Under the pieces are notes generated by a model that saw only the letters and a program-made list of their open reading frames with translations, had not been told where the DNA came from and ran no database searches. Shown piece after piece: positions 32,385-43,149 of a DNA stretch of 64,000 nucleotides. Position numbers and translations under genes: made by a program. The stretch lies in NCBI RefSeq assembly GCF_964656455.1, contig NC_135726.1, positions 28,283,168-28,347,167 on the forward strand, written 5' to 3'. Each line of letters begins with the position of its first letter. The first letter of the stretch is position 1. The stretch is from Halichoerus grypus. Taxonomy: Eukaryota; Chordata; Mammalia; Carnivora; Phocidae.

Positions 32385-32575
32385 AGAAAAATGTGGGTTC
32401 CGGTCCTTACTGCTTCATCTCTCTGTGGCTCAGTTTCCCCTTCTGTAAAATGGAATATCAATAATCCTTATTTCACAGGACTGTTCTAACAGTTAAATGA
32501 AGGCATGAATGTAAAACATCCGTTTGACTAAATGCTATCTGCTATCATTATTAGTACTTTTATCAAACGCTATTA
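32385..32575 (+). repeat. MIR SINE
   Basis: tctctgtggctcagtttccc, cttctgtaaaatggaatatc, ggactgttctaacagttaaa and atgctatctgctatcattat match MIR to its tail. Confidence 0.8.
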
Positions 32576-32649
32576 CTCATCAAAAGATTCCTGAAGCTGG
32601 AATTGGAGCTAGGAGCTTGGAGACATCAGAAGTGGAAAACACCATATAT

Positions 32650-32813
32650 GGTCATAGCTCATAGGACCTCAGCTGGCTTCATCTGTTCATGGACATGCCT
32701 CTCTCCATTGCACACTCTTGAGATGCATCCTGGTGTGATGGTTAATCTTATGTCAATTTGGCTGGACTGTGGTGACCCATTATTTGGTCAAACATTAGAT
32801 GTTGCTCTGAAGA
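32650..32813 (+). repeat. Donor copy of the 164-bp local duplication
   Basis: The right half continues without a break into a longer interspersed repeat (32734-33100) and the left half into unique DNA. That makes this the original and 31686-31849 the derived copy. Confidence 0.9.
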
Positions 32814-33100
32814 CGTTTTTAAAGATGTGATTAACATTTGCATGAAATTGACTTTAAGGAAAGGAGATTAGCTTCATCCAATCAGTTGAAGACCTTAAGA
32901 ACAAAGACTAAGTTTCTCAGAAAAGGAATTCTGCCTCCATATTGCAACAGAGAAATTCTGAGTTTCTAGCCTTTGCACTCAAGACTGCAACATCAACTCT
33001 TCCCTGAATCTCCAGGCTGCCAACTTGCCCTGTGAATGTGGGACCTAGCAGCCCCCACAAATCACATGAGCCAATTCCTTAAAATAAATCTCTCTCTCTG
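32734..33100 (+). mobile_element. Interspersed repeat, second copy of the 16975 family
   Basis: gatggttaatcttatgtcaa, ggtcaaacattagatgttgc, gatgtgattaacatttgcat, tcatccaatcagttgaagac and atgagccaattccttaaaat are ordered as in the split copy at 16975-17883. The closing tctggagaa..ctgacta block is not visible because an AT-rich tract follows. Confidence 0.8.
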
Positions 33101-33205
33101 GATATAAATATATACATATATATGTGTAAATATGTGTAAATAGATTTTATACTTATAAATATATTATTATGTATTATTTATATATTATATATATTAGAGA
33201 GAGTG
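33101..33205. repeat. AT-rich low-complexity tract
   Basis: Runs of TATA, ATAAA and TATTAT (tataaatatattattatgta), probably an expansion of the 3' tail of the preceding repeat. Confidence 0.8.
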
Positions 33206-33874
33206 TGTTGGAAATGCTCAGAAACCTGCAAGAAGCACTTGGTTCTCAAAAGGAGATCAGAATTGAGTCTGCCTCTGCCACCCCCCCAATGAATACCGCT
33301 TCATTAGGAGAAAATATTGGCTAAATTATGCAATCTCTGCTGACTTCCAGTCACATTCCCCTAATATCATAAGTGTGATAGTTGGAGTGACTGTGAACTC
33401 GACAGTGAGCCCTGGTGTTTCTCCGAGCCACCTGTCTTACAAGCCACATGTTCTGTCTTCAGATGAGCAGTTTGCTGCTCAAGTGGCGGTGGGTGGAGCC
33501 CACAGGCAGAAAGGAGAACCCTTCTCCTGCACTCTGTGTGGCCACCCACAGACCTGGGGACACACATCACTCTTGTGAACAGGTTTACAGCCAGGAACGG
33601 CTTCTTGGAATGGAAGCTTCGCCGTTCCAAATGCATCTATCATCTTGTCAACCTCCCTGGCTGTTGGGGGGAATTTGAGAACTGACTTTTTACATTGAAA
33701 CATTCAGAATGGCTCACTCTTAAACTTAGGACTCTTTGAAGTGGAAATGTACTTGGCACTCAGACTGTTCTTTTGCATAGGCTCTCAAAACCTGCACTCT
33801 CACCACCGAGACACGCCATGTTTTCCATCAGTCCTGCCTGCTTGTTACAGAGACTGCATGCTCAGCCGTGGGGG
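33206..33874. other. Unique DNA
   Basis: No gene or repeat recognised. Confidence 0.5.
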
Positions 33875-34045
33875 TTACTGGGAGAAGCACGAGATTTGGA
33901 ATGACTTGGACGGGGACTTGAGTTTTACATCTGAATTTTTTTAGCTGTCTGACTTTGAGCAAAGTTCTCAAACTCTCTGTACTAGAGTTCCTTGTTGTGT
34001 AGAAATGAGATAGCAGCAATTGTAATCCCTACCGTACTAAGTTTA
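33875..34045 (+). repeat. MIR SINE
   Basis: agatttggaatgacttggac, ctgtctgactttgagcaaag and tagaaatgagatagcagcaa match a diverged MIR. Confidence 0.65.
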
Positions 34046-34059
34046 TCAGTCGGCTCAGG

Positions 34060-34410
34060 CTAGGTCATGCTGCATAACAAACAATTCCAGTGGTTTAAAA
34101 CAGGAATGATTTATTTGCTCACTCACACTACATGTCCATCACATGTTGGCATGGAGCACAACTCCATCTTCTTTCGCATAGGCTGACAGGGCACCAGCTG
34201 AAATACCACCGGCCATCATGACGAGGGAAGGGAATGTGGAGAATCATGAATTAACTCGGAAATGCTTTCCACCCAGAAGTGACACACTCATAGATCTGGG
34301 TAGATTACAAAGCCACACCTAACTTTAAGGAGAGAAGGAAGTGCAATCCCTCTGCCTATCTGGAAGGAAAGTAGAACTAGAAATTTGGGCTAATATTCCC
34401 CATACCAAAG
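34060..34410 (+). mobile_element. Old placental interspersed repeat (family Y, copy 1)
   Basis: ctgcataacaaacaattcc, agtggtttaaaacaggaatg, atttatttgctcactcac and cacccagaagtgacacactc belong to a familiar family ('..taacaaacaactccaaa..gtggcttaa..tttatttctcgctca..cccggaagtgacacac..'). I do not assign a name. Related copies: 36925, 50505 and 52090. Confidence 0.65.
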
Positions 34411-34860
34411 TCTGAGGAGGAGCATGTGGGAGAATCCCTTAGATCAGAGAGGGTTTTGGAGACTGTAAAGCGTTTTCACATTCATTACTATCCTCAGAAT
34501 ATTCTGGCCACTGGGATGACTACCTTATAACTGAGAACCACCACACCTTCCAATGTCATGTCTATTTTCATGTTTACAGTCACATTGGTGTCAAGAAATA
34601 CAACCGTAATTATTGAGAGCTAAGGAGAAAAAAACACAGATAAACTTAATATGAAAAGATGCAGTAGTGCAAAATGAGGACCAACTGACAGATTATGGAA
34701 TACTTCTGGAACTCCGGAAGAGCATTGGTGTAACGGTCAGCACCATATTCTTATTTCAAGTGGTGATTTGGTTCTGTAAAACAAAAATATTCTTCACCTT
34801 AAAATATTTTTATTTTAAAATTTGAACGTTTATATTTTGAAATCTGAATGTTACTACTTT
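34411..34860. other. AT-rich unique DNA
   Basis: 34790-34860 is very AT-rich (ttaaaatatttttattttaa). No repeat named. Confidence 0.45.
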
Positions 34861-35016
34861 TTAAAAAAATTTATGTATTTAAGTAGGCTCCACACCCAGC
34901 ATGGAGCCCAGTGCAGGGCTTGAACTCACGACCTTGAGATCAAGACCTGAGCTGAGATCAAGAGTCCAATGCTCAACTGACTGAGCCACCCAGGGACCCC
35001 AAATATTACTGCTTTT
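34846..35016 (-). mobile_element. CAN SINE, minus orientation, shortened old copy
   Basis: The body (34861-35000) reads gtaggctccacacccagcat, ggagcccagtgcagggcttg, gagatcaagacctgagctga and ends ctgagccacccagggacccc. It lacks the CT-rich segment of the others, an older subfamily form. Flanks atgttactactttt and atattactgctttt suggest a decayed duplication. Confidence 0.9.
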
Positions 35017-35099
35017 TTGGCTAAGTTTATATTTAATTCATCAATGCATTTGCATTAGACTGCTGTATAAGGGCTATAAGCTAGTTTCATATTTGTACT

Positions 35100-35560
35100 T
35101 TATAGGGGACACTTGTTGACCTTTTTTGCCACCAAGGCCTCCTTCCATATAGAGAAGCTGAAACCAGGGATTTGCTTTCCCAGCTTCCCTTGCAGCTAGA
35201 GAACAATCACATGACCTGGGTCCACCAATCAGATGCACCCTCACCAGACTTCGATCAGAAGCTTAGGATGGGAAAAAGGAGAAAGGGTATGGAGAACCCT
35301 TTCAGAGGTGGTTGGCAGCTAGGGTGGCGAAGGGGGGTTTCTGCTGAAACAGCTTTAGCGTCTAAGCCAGCACAGGACCCAAATGGGTCTACGTAGGGCG
35401 AGTTCTGCCTTTGTTTGGATGTTGTGGGGTCTTGTTCCTTGTTCTCTGGTCCTCAGGGAGTGTCTAGAAACCACTCTACGTCTTTTCATTAATACGTTTT
35501 CTCTTTTTCTTGGCCACCGCTGTTTTCTGTTGTTTGCATCATACATCTGAATATTGAAGT
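35100..35560. repeat. Probable old placental repeat, unnamed
   Basis: tttcccagcttcccttgcag followed by ctagagaacaatcacatgac is a phrase seen in dispersed placental repeats. The end ccgctgttttctgttgtttg fits the same group. The middle is too diverged for me to define limits. Confidence 0.4.
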
Positions 35561-35669
35561 GATATTAAAAGAAAAATAATCTGTGTCAGTCGTCAGCCTC
35601 CACAAGAAGCATCCCCTCCCCCAAAAGGATTGGGTACATAATCTAAATCTGATCGTTGCTAACCCAGTG

Positions 35670-35800
35670 AGCCTCTTATTTTAAAATGACAAGACGGAGG
35701 ATGTGAAAGGAGAAGGGAAGTGCCAGGGTCCCGCAGTGGGTGAGCAAGAGCCCAGAGCAGGACCCAGATTTCTTGCCTTCAGGCTCCAAGTGCCTTCCAA
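35670..35800 (-). repeat. MIR fragment, minus orientation
   Basis: ttttaaaatgacaagacgga, gaagtgccagggtcccgcag and gcaggacccagatttcttgc fit a diverged reversed MIR. Confidence 0.45.
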
Positions 35801-36839
35801 TGAAGCAGCCCAGCTGGGGCACACTGGACTTCTCTGGGGCTGTGGCAGGTGGGGGGGACATGAAGCATGAACAGGAGCTGATAAAGGAACCTGCACTTCT
35901 AGGTATAGCTGTCCGCACCCCCTCTGAGCATCCAGGCAAGGGGCACCCCAGGACTCATCACTAAGGGCTGCTGGCCACGGACCCGAATGCAAGAGGGGGT
36001 GGGGTGCGGCAAACAGCCCGGGGGCCCCCGGAGCCACCAGACAATCGCCCCACAGTCCACAGCCCTCCTGTAAACAAGCTGTTGTGCCTGAAAGAACATG
36101 ATAATAGCAGGTCCTGCCATCCTGCCCTCTCTCTGTGTCGGGGAAGGTCTGCAATTACCGTCTTAACCGACTCTGATATGGTTCACAAAGGGTATACATT
36201 TCCCAAAGCTGTATACAATTTCTGCAAACTCTCTCCTCCTCTCTCTCGTCTTCTAGGGCTGGGGGCTCAGGCTCCCTCCCTCCAGCCACACCCCTCGGAC
36301 TTCTGTGAGGCCAATAGTGAGGCATACACAAGAGAACATAACAGCAGAGCCTTCCTTCCTCACCCATAATACATCGCGGCACCAAACGAGTTGGGCTGGA
36401 GCTGGGGGAGGTGTGGTGAGGAAGAGTCCCCATCGGATGTCCCTGCCTGACCTTCACTGCACCTGGACCTTCTACCTCAAAGAGCCGGGCCTTTTGGCAA
36501 AGTACGACTCTCATAAACTACCTGCTGAACAACCTTTATCTTGGAGAATACCGAAGGATCTTCTACACACAAAGCCAAGTTAGATGCCTGCAAAGGAGCA
36601 TGTTAAAAAGTGTATCTGCCCCAGGCATGAGCCAAGGGACAGGGGGTGGGGTGAGTGGTCTGGACAGGCCTGACCTGAGTCTCTGAAAAGTGGTTCTTGG
36701 CACCCACCACTCACCGTAGGCCCCTCAGGCCCAGAAACTGGTTTGGGGAGGTGCCACCAAATAAGGAGAGGGGCTGGGAAGTGCAAAGAGCAGGAGCCAA
36801 GGAAACTTCGGGGCTGGAGAGAAAGCCATCAAGAGTGCC
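35801..36839. other. Unique GC-rich DNA, no gene seen
   Basis: A 157-codon minus frame (35681-36154) and a 119-codon minus frame (36155-36514) overlap plus frames and contain no domain I recognise. 36230-36250 is CT-rich. Confidence 0.45.
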
Positions 36840-36924
36840 TGAATCCAACCTCATCTTCACTTAATCTCTGTGTGCTTTTGCTCCTCACCTGCAATATGGG
36901 GGTGATAATTCTACCAATCAGGAC
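36840..36924 (+). repeat. MIR fragment
   Basis: cttaatctctgtgtgctttt, gctcctcacctgcaatatgg and gggtgataattctaccaatc match the MIR core. Confidence 0.6.
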
Positions 36925-37255
36925 AAGCTAGGTTATCCTGCAATGACTAACCACCCCCAAAAGCTCGGCTTCCAACAACCCAGGCTTATTTCCCACTCAG
37001 GTGATAGCTCTGTTGTGGGTTAGTTGGGAGTTTCTGCACATTGCAGTCGGAGCAGGGACCAACTCAAACGTTGCTGGTGAATGGACTAGAGGGAGAAAGA
37101 CTGATGGAGGTCTTGAGCCAGCAATCCCTATAAACAACATGTGTCTCTTTTGTTCATGTTCATGGGCCAAAACTAGTGTCCCGATCCATCCAACCACAGG
37201 GAGCCAGAAAACAGAGTCTTACCATGTGTCCAAAATACCCAGTGAACAGCAGTAA
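36925..37255 (+). mobile_element. Family Y repeat, copy 2
   Basis: agctaggttatcctgcaatg, cccaggcttatttcccactc and ggagccagaaaacagagtct correspond to the ordered blocks of the family at 34060. It is more diverged. Confidence 0.5.
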
Positions 37256-37364
37256 TGCTTACCACAATAATCACAGAATGGACTTCTAAGGATATTGAGG
37301 AAAAGAAATGACCTAAATTTGCAATAAGTCCTATATGAGATATGAGTATAGGCTGTTTGTATTG

Positions 37365-37392
37365 TGATGATGATGGTGGTGGTGGTGGTGGT
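37365..37392. repeat. (TGG)n/(TGA)n microsatellite
   Basis: gatgatgatggtggtggtgg and following TGG units, about nine trinucleotides. Confidence 0.9.
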
Positions 37393-37411
37393 ACTTATTA
37401 GTAAGAATATT

Positions 37412-37640
37412 AAAATAGGACCCGAATAGGGGCGCCTGGGTGGCTCAGTTGGTTAAGCATCTGTCTTCAGCTCAGGTCATGATTTTGGGGCCCTGGAATC
37501 CAGCCCCAAGTCAGGCTCCCTGCTCAGCGGTAGTGGTGGTGGGGGGGGGTCTGCTTCTCCCTCGCCCTCTGCCCCCCCATTCATTCTCTCTCCCTCTCTC
37601 AAATAAATAAATAAAATGTTAAAAAAAATAGGGCCCAAGT
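37412..37640 (+). mobile_element. CAN SINE with G-rich interior change
   Basis: The body (37429-37623) opens ggggcgcctgggtggctcag and ends (AATA)n plus A-tail. The segment normally reading 'gctcagcggggagtctgctt' has gcggtagtggtggtggggg inserted before tctgcttctccctcg. Duplication aaaataggacccgaata and aaaatagggcccaagta has two mismatches. Confidence 0.93.
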
Positions 37641-37699
37641 AAACTATCAATGAAGGTAATCACTGTTCTAAACTGCTATTAAAATGATATTAGAAAATT

Positions 37700-37850
37700 T
37701 GATGTGATGTCAAGAAGGGCTAAATCCTGGCTCTGCCACGAATTTACTCTGTGATCTTCGGAAAGATGCTGTCCACCTCTGATCTTCTGATTTCTCTTTT
37801 GTACAATAAGGATCTTGGGTTGATTACCCGACAATGAACTTGGGGTTAGT
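37700..37850 (+). repeat. MIR SINE
   Basis: ctaaatcctggctctgccac, gaatttactctgtgatcttc and gtacaataaggatcttgggt match MIR. Confidence 0.7.
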
Positions 37851-37899
37851 AGAATGTAAATTAAAGGAGTCAAGGGGTTGGCTTTGGCTCACCCCACTA

Positions 37900-38560
37900 G
37901 CTGGGGTGGCATGCGTCCCTTGGTGCTGAGCTCAGGAAAATCCTTGACTTCGGAGCTGTCTGCGTCAGGCTTATGAATCTCAATCCCTAAATTATGGGTG
38001 ACAGTGGCTTCTTAAAGAGGAAATGAATTGTTGCAACACAATCCAGCCATGTTGTATCGATATGATTAGCTAGTTATCCATGGAGTGCAGTAATTTGCTT
38101 TGATTTTTAAGTATCCGTTAGCAGCCAAGTCCTAATGAGGCGGCTCTAAATTGATTAGATACTCCAAGATACAGCACAGTTCACAGATTGTTTCAGAAAA
38201 CTGTCAAGATCCCGAGACTGGCATTTCATTGGATTTAATGATTGCCGGAGAAGGTGTGCATCCCAGCCAGATACAATCACATTTGTCAGCATGATCCTTT
38301 TAAGCACAATTCAATTAAAGTGTTATTCTCTAATTTTATTAGAACCAGAGCCCAGAGCTAATGCAAGCTCCTGATATTGCGTCAGGAGGGGAGTGTGCAC
38401 AATTTAATTTCCCTAATTGGAGTTTAGTGATCTAACATGCTTTTCATATCTTAATTCTTGGGATAATCTCCAGTTTTTGCACCTGCTACAATTCCTTTAA
38501 TGGAAATGAAGAATCAGATGCAGCGGTTATCCCTGGCATGGAATCACCGGGTCACACCTG
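37900..38560. promoter_or_regulatory. Candidate conserved enhancer, TAAT-dense
   Basis: About 650 bases with no repeat and no microsatellite. It is AT-rich with at least a dozen TAAT/ATTA cores, such as agtaatttgctttgattttt, attgattagatact, ggatttaatgattgcc, ctaattttattagaacc, ccctaattggag and gggataatctcc. Such density without low-complexity character is typical of homeodomain-bound developmental enhancers. There is no open frame of note. Confidence 0.5.
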
Positions 38561-38789
38561 CCTCACTGAGGGGAATTTGCACATCTGGATCTTTTGCTTT
38601 GACCTGATCCTTTCCCACTCATCTTGGTCTTGACTTTGATAAGGAGCATCTCTAGCCTGCATATGATCAGCATCTCCAACTAGGCTGCCAGTCTCAGAAT
38701 GAGGCTGTGGGAAGAGCATGGGCTGCTTGGGAATCTCAGCCCCGTCATGCAGCCATCCAGCCCCTTGATCGATACTTAGCGGTCGATGA

Positions 38790-39340
38790 TCGATGCCTAC
38801 TGCGTGCGGCTCTGTATTAGGGGTTGAGGATCTATGCATGAGCAAATCAGACATGGTCTCTGACATCAGGGAATTCAGAGCCTGCTGGGGAGAGGGTCAT
38901 AAAATAGTAATCCCTTGAATGACAAAACAATGGCCCTTGTGATAAAAGATGGGAAGGGACAGAACAATGTAAAAGAGACCCTGTCCTACTCTAGGCTTGG
39001 TCATAGGGAGGGCCTCTGAGGATTTAACCCAAGACTCTAAAGAGTTCCCATGGTCTTGGATGAGGGCCAAGGGAAGTGCTTTGAAGGCCTCATGCAGGGC
39101 CCTCCTCCTGGCCGCAAGTGCCAATCCCCTGCCCCAGAGAAGTCCATCCTCCAGGTCTTGGGCAGTACCCCAATGCAGGAAGAAGCTTGGGACATTTGTG
39201 GAGCCAAGAGTGGGCCATTTAGCTTAAATGAGGTAGAAGGTGCCAAGAAATTATGTTAGAGAGGTAGGTGGGGGCCAGATCCCCTATAGAACCTTATAGG
39301 TCTCAGTTTATATCTTTTGTCCCCATGCCCCAGTGTGGAT
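38790..39340 (-). mobile_element. L2 LINE 3' region, minus orientation
   Basis: gatgcctactgcgtgcggct, tgagcaaatcagacatggtc, catcagggaattcagagcct and gtaggtgggggccagatccc follow the reversed L2 order over about 550 bp. It is diverged. Confidence 0.65.
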
Positions 39341-39439
39341 GGTAAATTATAAGGCCACCCACTTACCAGTCAAGGTGGGGAGGAGTATTTTATTACTGAC
39401 ATTGTCTAGAAATGCTAGTGCTTGTCGATGATAAGAAGA

Positions 39440-39640
39440 AAAATAGCTCAAATGTATGGAGGTCTATGTGTTCGGCCATTCTTTGCATTATCATTGGTTT
39501 CTTTGGATGCCCATAGGAGGGCACTGTGATTGTGTCCTTGCTAGAGATGGGAAAACAGGCTCAGGGAGGTAAGTACCTTGTGCAAGGTCATCAGCTAGTA
39601 AATAACAGAGCAGTCTGGCTGAGCCTTAACCACCTGATCT
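39440..39640 (-). repeat. MIR SINE, minus orientation
   Basis: gagatgggaaaacaggctca, gggaggtaagtaccttgtgc, aaggtcatcagctagtaaat and aacagagcagtctggctgag are reversed MIR words. Confidence 0.75.
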
Positions 39641-39959
39641 GCCTGACATCATACCCTACCCCCAACCCTGAAGTGCAGGGCCTGGGAAAAAGGGAGGGTC
39701 CAGAGCTTCATCCAGGCCAAGATGGATGTCTAGAGCCCTGTGGACCCCACCTATCCCCTCCTCAGCTCTAGACTGGGCTAAGCCAGTTTGGCTCAGCATT
39801 CAATGGCAGGATCTCCAGGACCTCCCTCATTCCTGACACGGTCACTCCTGGGACCTGGCCTGGCCACACTGGCTGGTGCTGGTCTCAGTGAAGAAATAAC
39901 ACTAACACAGTGGTCACAGCTACATGACAGGCAAGGAGGCTTCTCACTGGTCAGAAATG
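39641..39959. other. Unique DNA
   Basis: Nothing recognised. Confidence 0.5.
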
Positions 39960-40467
39960 GATTCCCATTGCACTTAGAGCCAAACCTCAAGTTCTTTCTA
40001 TGGTCCAGAGGGCTCTGGAAAATCTGGCCCCTGCTCTATCTCCAGCCCTGTCTCCTAACACTCTCCCTCTTCTGTGCTCTGACCACTCTGGCCTTCTTTT
40101 TGCTCCTCCCTTTCTTCTCAGTACCTTTGAATTGATTGAACCCTCCATCTAGAACATTCTCCATCTAGAATATTCTCCCCACAAATCCTTTTTCAAATCT
40201 GAGCTCAGATGTCACCTCTCACACAGGCTTTTCCTGATCAGCCAATCAAAACTATCCCTCTGTTCTTGGTACTATCCATCTATTCTATTTTTCTTATAGC
40301 ACCTATCACTCAAAGTGTATCTGACATATGTATTTATTTGCTTATTTATTATCTCTCTCCCCTGACTAGAATGTAGTTCCATTAGGGCAGTCCTAGTCTG
40401 TCTTATTTTATCCAGCACCTACTACAGTGTCTGGTGCACAGTAGATGATTAATAAATATTTGTTGAG
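39960..40467 (+). mobile_element. L2 LINE 3' region, well preserved
   Basis: caaacctcaagttctttcta, ctctggccttctttttgctc, gagctcagatgtcacctctc, tgactagaatgtagttccat and agtagatgattaataaatat run in L2 order to the 3' end over about 500 bp. Its tail leads straight into the microsatellite that follows. Confidence 0.9.
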
Positions 40468-40606
40468 TGGATGGATGGGTGGACAGATGGATAGGTGGAT
40501 GGATGGATGGATGGATGGATGGATGAATAAGTGGATAGGTGGGTGGATGAATGGATGGAAGATGGATGGATGGATGATGGATGGATGGATGATGAATGGA
40601 AAGATG
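40468..40606. repeat. (GGAT)n microsatellite grown from an L2 tail
   Basis: About 35 imperfect tetramers, mostly GGAT with GGGT, GAAT and GATGAT variants. The L2 tail normally ends in (TGAATGAA)n-like repeats, so the array probably seeded there. Confidence 0.93.
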
Positions 40607-41269
40607 AGTGAACATATTCATGGAAGTCACAGGAATAGCAACTGTAGAACCATAGACCATCAGGCCAAGAATAATTTTCAGAAAGAAGGTCTAAGCCTCT
40701 CATCTTCCAGAAAAATAAGCTGAAATCCTGAGACCAGAATAGACTCATCCAAGCCCAGACATCTGGATTATAGTGTCTTTGATTCTGGAATCGCCCCCCC
40801 CCCCCCCCCCAGAAAATCCTGAGCTGCTGAGTAGCTAGAGGATAAAGTGGAAAGAGCACTGGATTGGAACTCAAGTATTTTGCCAAATGGACTCTAATCC
40901 CCATTCACATATCTAGCCTCATATTCCTTGATCAACTTGGTTTTATCCCACATGACCACCCCCCAACCGTGGCCGCTTGGCTAAAAGAGATCAGCAATCC
41001 AAAACCAGCAAATCCATTGAGGAGTCAGCAACCCTGCCTAAACACATGAGCTAACCAATCCTAGGTCCTTCCCGAGGATCTAACCCAGGAAATATCAGGA
41101 GAAGAAGAGTAGCAGAACACCGAGTCATGATAAAGAGAGAGCAGAGTTGCAGACTAGGACCCACAAACTTGTTTTATTCAGCCTTCAGAATAAAAGCTTA
41201 AAACTTAAGTTAGCTGCTAACCTATAAAACTCAGACATCATCTAGAAATCCAGCTACCTACCTTTGCTT
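40607..41269. other. Unique DNA with a C17 tract
   Basis: 40794-40810 is an uninterrupted run of 17 C. 40835-40890 (aaagagcactggattggaac) looks like a MIR head. No gene seen. Confidence 0.55.
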
Positions 41270-41780
41270 GAGAGATAAGATCAAGCAAGCCTAGGTCCGC
41301 CTGCAGGAATTCAACAGAGGGAATTTAATGCAGGTACTTAGCTACAAAATTGTTAGAAGAGCTAAAAAAAAAAAAAAAATCAATGAGGAAAAGGTGAGGC
41401 AATCCTGAGACTAGGAACTGGGACAAAAGGGACAGACGGAGGAGGGGATGTTACAACAGCTCGGGCATAGACACAACTGGCAGAGTCTAGAACCATGGAG
41501 GGCCTGCCCTGCAAAAGCGAGGATTGTGGAGAGAGGGGCCAGCCAGCAGGAGGAATCACAGACCAAGAACACCTGCTGCCAGAGACACTATCCACAATAG
41601 AGAGAGGGGGAGAAATACCCCAGCTTGTCCCTTCTCGTCCCCCAGTCTCCCACCAGCAACTCCTATTGGCTGAACCTAGCTGGAAGCCAGTGGTTAAAGG
41701 ATCATGGGAAATGTAGTTTACAGGGATGCACCCTGCGATGTAGCACACAGCAGGAAAGGGAAGGGGGACCCGACTGAGAG
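41270..41780. repeat. Probable old repeat, unnamed, with A16 tract
   Basis: cctattggctgaacctagct, ggaagccagtggttaaagga and catgggaaatgtagtttaca match a dispersed phrase I have seen in other placental repeats. 41364-41379 is a 16-base A run. Limits are approximate. Confidence 0.4.
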
Positions 41781-42269
41781 CAAACAGGTGAATGACCAAC
41801 CACCCTTCAGATGTCTCAGATGGTATCCGCTTGCCACCTGGCCCGCTACACCCATTATGTTAGCTGCCTGGATCCATGAACAAGTGCATTTGTGACCCAC
41901 AATCCTGAGAGAGGACCCAGAAGCCAAGCAAGGCCATGGGCAAGTTGATGTTTTAAGACAGAAAACTCTGAGGAAAGCAGGTGTAAGAGTAGAAGAACAA
42001 AGTACTTCCTGGGAGGCTGAAGAAGCCGACTCTCAGCGAGGCTTCAAGGGTGGTAGAGTCATATAGACAGGGAACCCATGCGCTGCTGACTTAGGGCTGG
42101 AGCCCCTCTTCGATTCCTACCCTTCCAGAAGCTGGTGGCCCTTCTTTCTCAGGTTCTTGCCCATGTGCCCTCTACGACATGAGGTCCCTTGAGTGAGGCT
42201 GTTTCTTGCCACCAATAGAACCCAAATGGAACAGGCAACTTTGAGCTCTGGAGTGCTTTCCCCAATCTC
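41781..42269. other. Unique DNA
   Basis: No feature recognised. Confidence 0.5.
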
Positions 42270-42425
42270 AGGGCATCTGCCTCCTGATTATCTTATTTGA
42301 GTTTTGTGATAATGTGGGAGGTGGGCCAACAGTCATTCCCATTCAACAGATGAGAAAACTGAGGTCAAGAAGAGGGAGTTTGTCCAAGATCACAGAGGGT
42401 GTTGCAGGCTTAGCCAGGACCTGCT
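42270..42425 (-). repeat. MIR SINE, minus orientation
   Basis: tcattcccattcaacagatg, agaaaactgaggtcaagaag and tttgtccaagatcacagagg are reversed MIR. Confidence 0.75.
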
Positions 42426-42684
42426 CCTCCAGGGCCCAATTCTAGGAGTTTCGGCTCCTCATCACCTTGTCCAGAATGTCCCTGACATGGGTGCCCCTCC
42501 TAAGAATTCAACTCCCCTTCTGCTTCCAAAGGTAGTAGCTGCTAGCCTGAGCCTATCAGAATGATTTGGATTTTGGTTAAAAACTAAGAACTTCTGCCTC
42601 AAGCCACCTAAGAAAAAGAGCGAAGAGAGGAGAAGAAAGCCTTCAGAGATAGAAGGCAGGAGAGAAGCATTTTCTGGAAGTAAC
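42426..42684. other. Unique spacer between MIRs
   Basis: Contains aatgatttggattttggtta near 42560, but nothing assignable. Confidence 0.45.
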
Positions 42685-42930
42685 CAGGAATAACCAACAC
42701 TTGCCCAAGTATTGCTCTGTGCCAAGCACTTTACTTAAATTAACTCATTTCATCCCCCCAATCACCCTATGAGGTTGGTGGGGTGCAGAGGCGGCAGTGT
42801 TATAAGCAGATGAAGTATCTGAGGCACAGAGAGGTTAAGTAACTTGTCCAAGGTCACACAGCTAATACGGCATCGAGCTGGGATTTGAACTCACAAGGCC
42901 TGGCTTTAGAATCTTTGCTCTTACCATGCG
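42685..42930 (-). repeat. MIR SINE, near complete, minus orientation
   Basis: gaataaccaacacttgccca, gccaagcactttacttaaat, taactcatttcatcccccca, gaggcacagagaggttaagt, ccaaggtcacacagctaata and gggatttgaactcacaaggc make this one of the best-preserved MIRs in the window. Confidence 0.9.
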
Positions 42931-42954
42931 TTAGCTCATGTCCGCTTCCCAACA

Positions 42955-43080
42955 CTCCTGTACCCAGGTATTCTCGGTACCTGCAGAGCAGAGATAGCAA
43001 AACTGAGATGCAAGGAGGAAACGTGATCTGCCCAAGGTTTAAGACTTGTTAGCGGCAAGTCAACAGGCTTGTTCTGTTTG
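42955..43080 (-). repeat. MIR fragment, minus orientation
   Basis: agatagcaaaactgagatgc and tgatctgcccaaggtttaag are reversed MIR words, right beside the preceding MIR. Confidence 0.65.
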
Positions 43081-43149
43081 GGTCCAGGCCAGACTGCACC
43101 TCCCGTGCCTCACATCTGTATGACCAGGTTGAGACATGAGATGGTAGAT

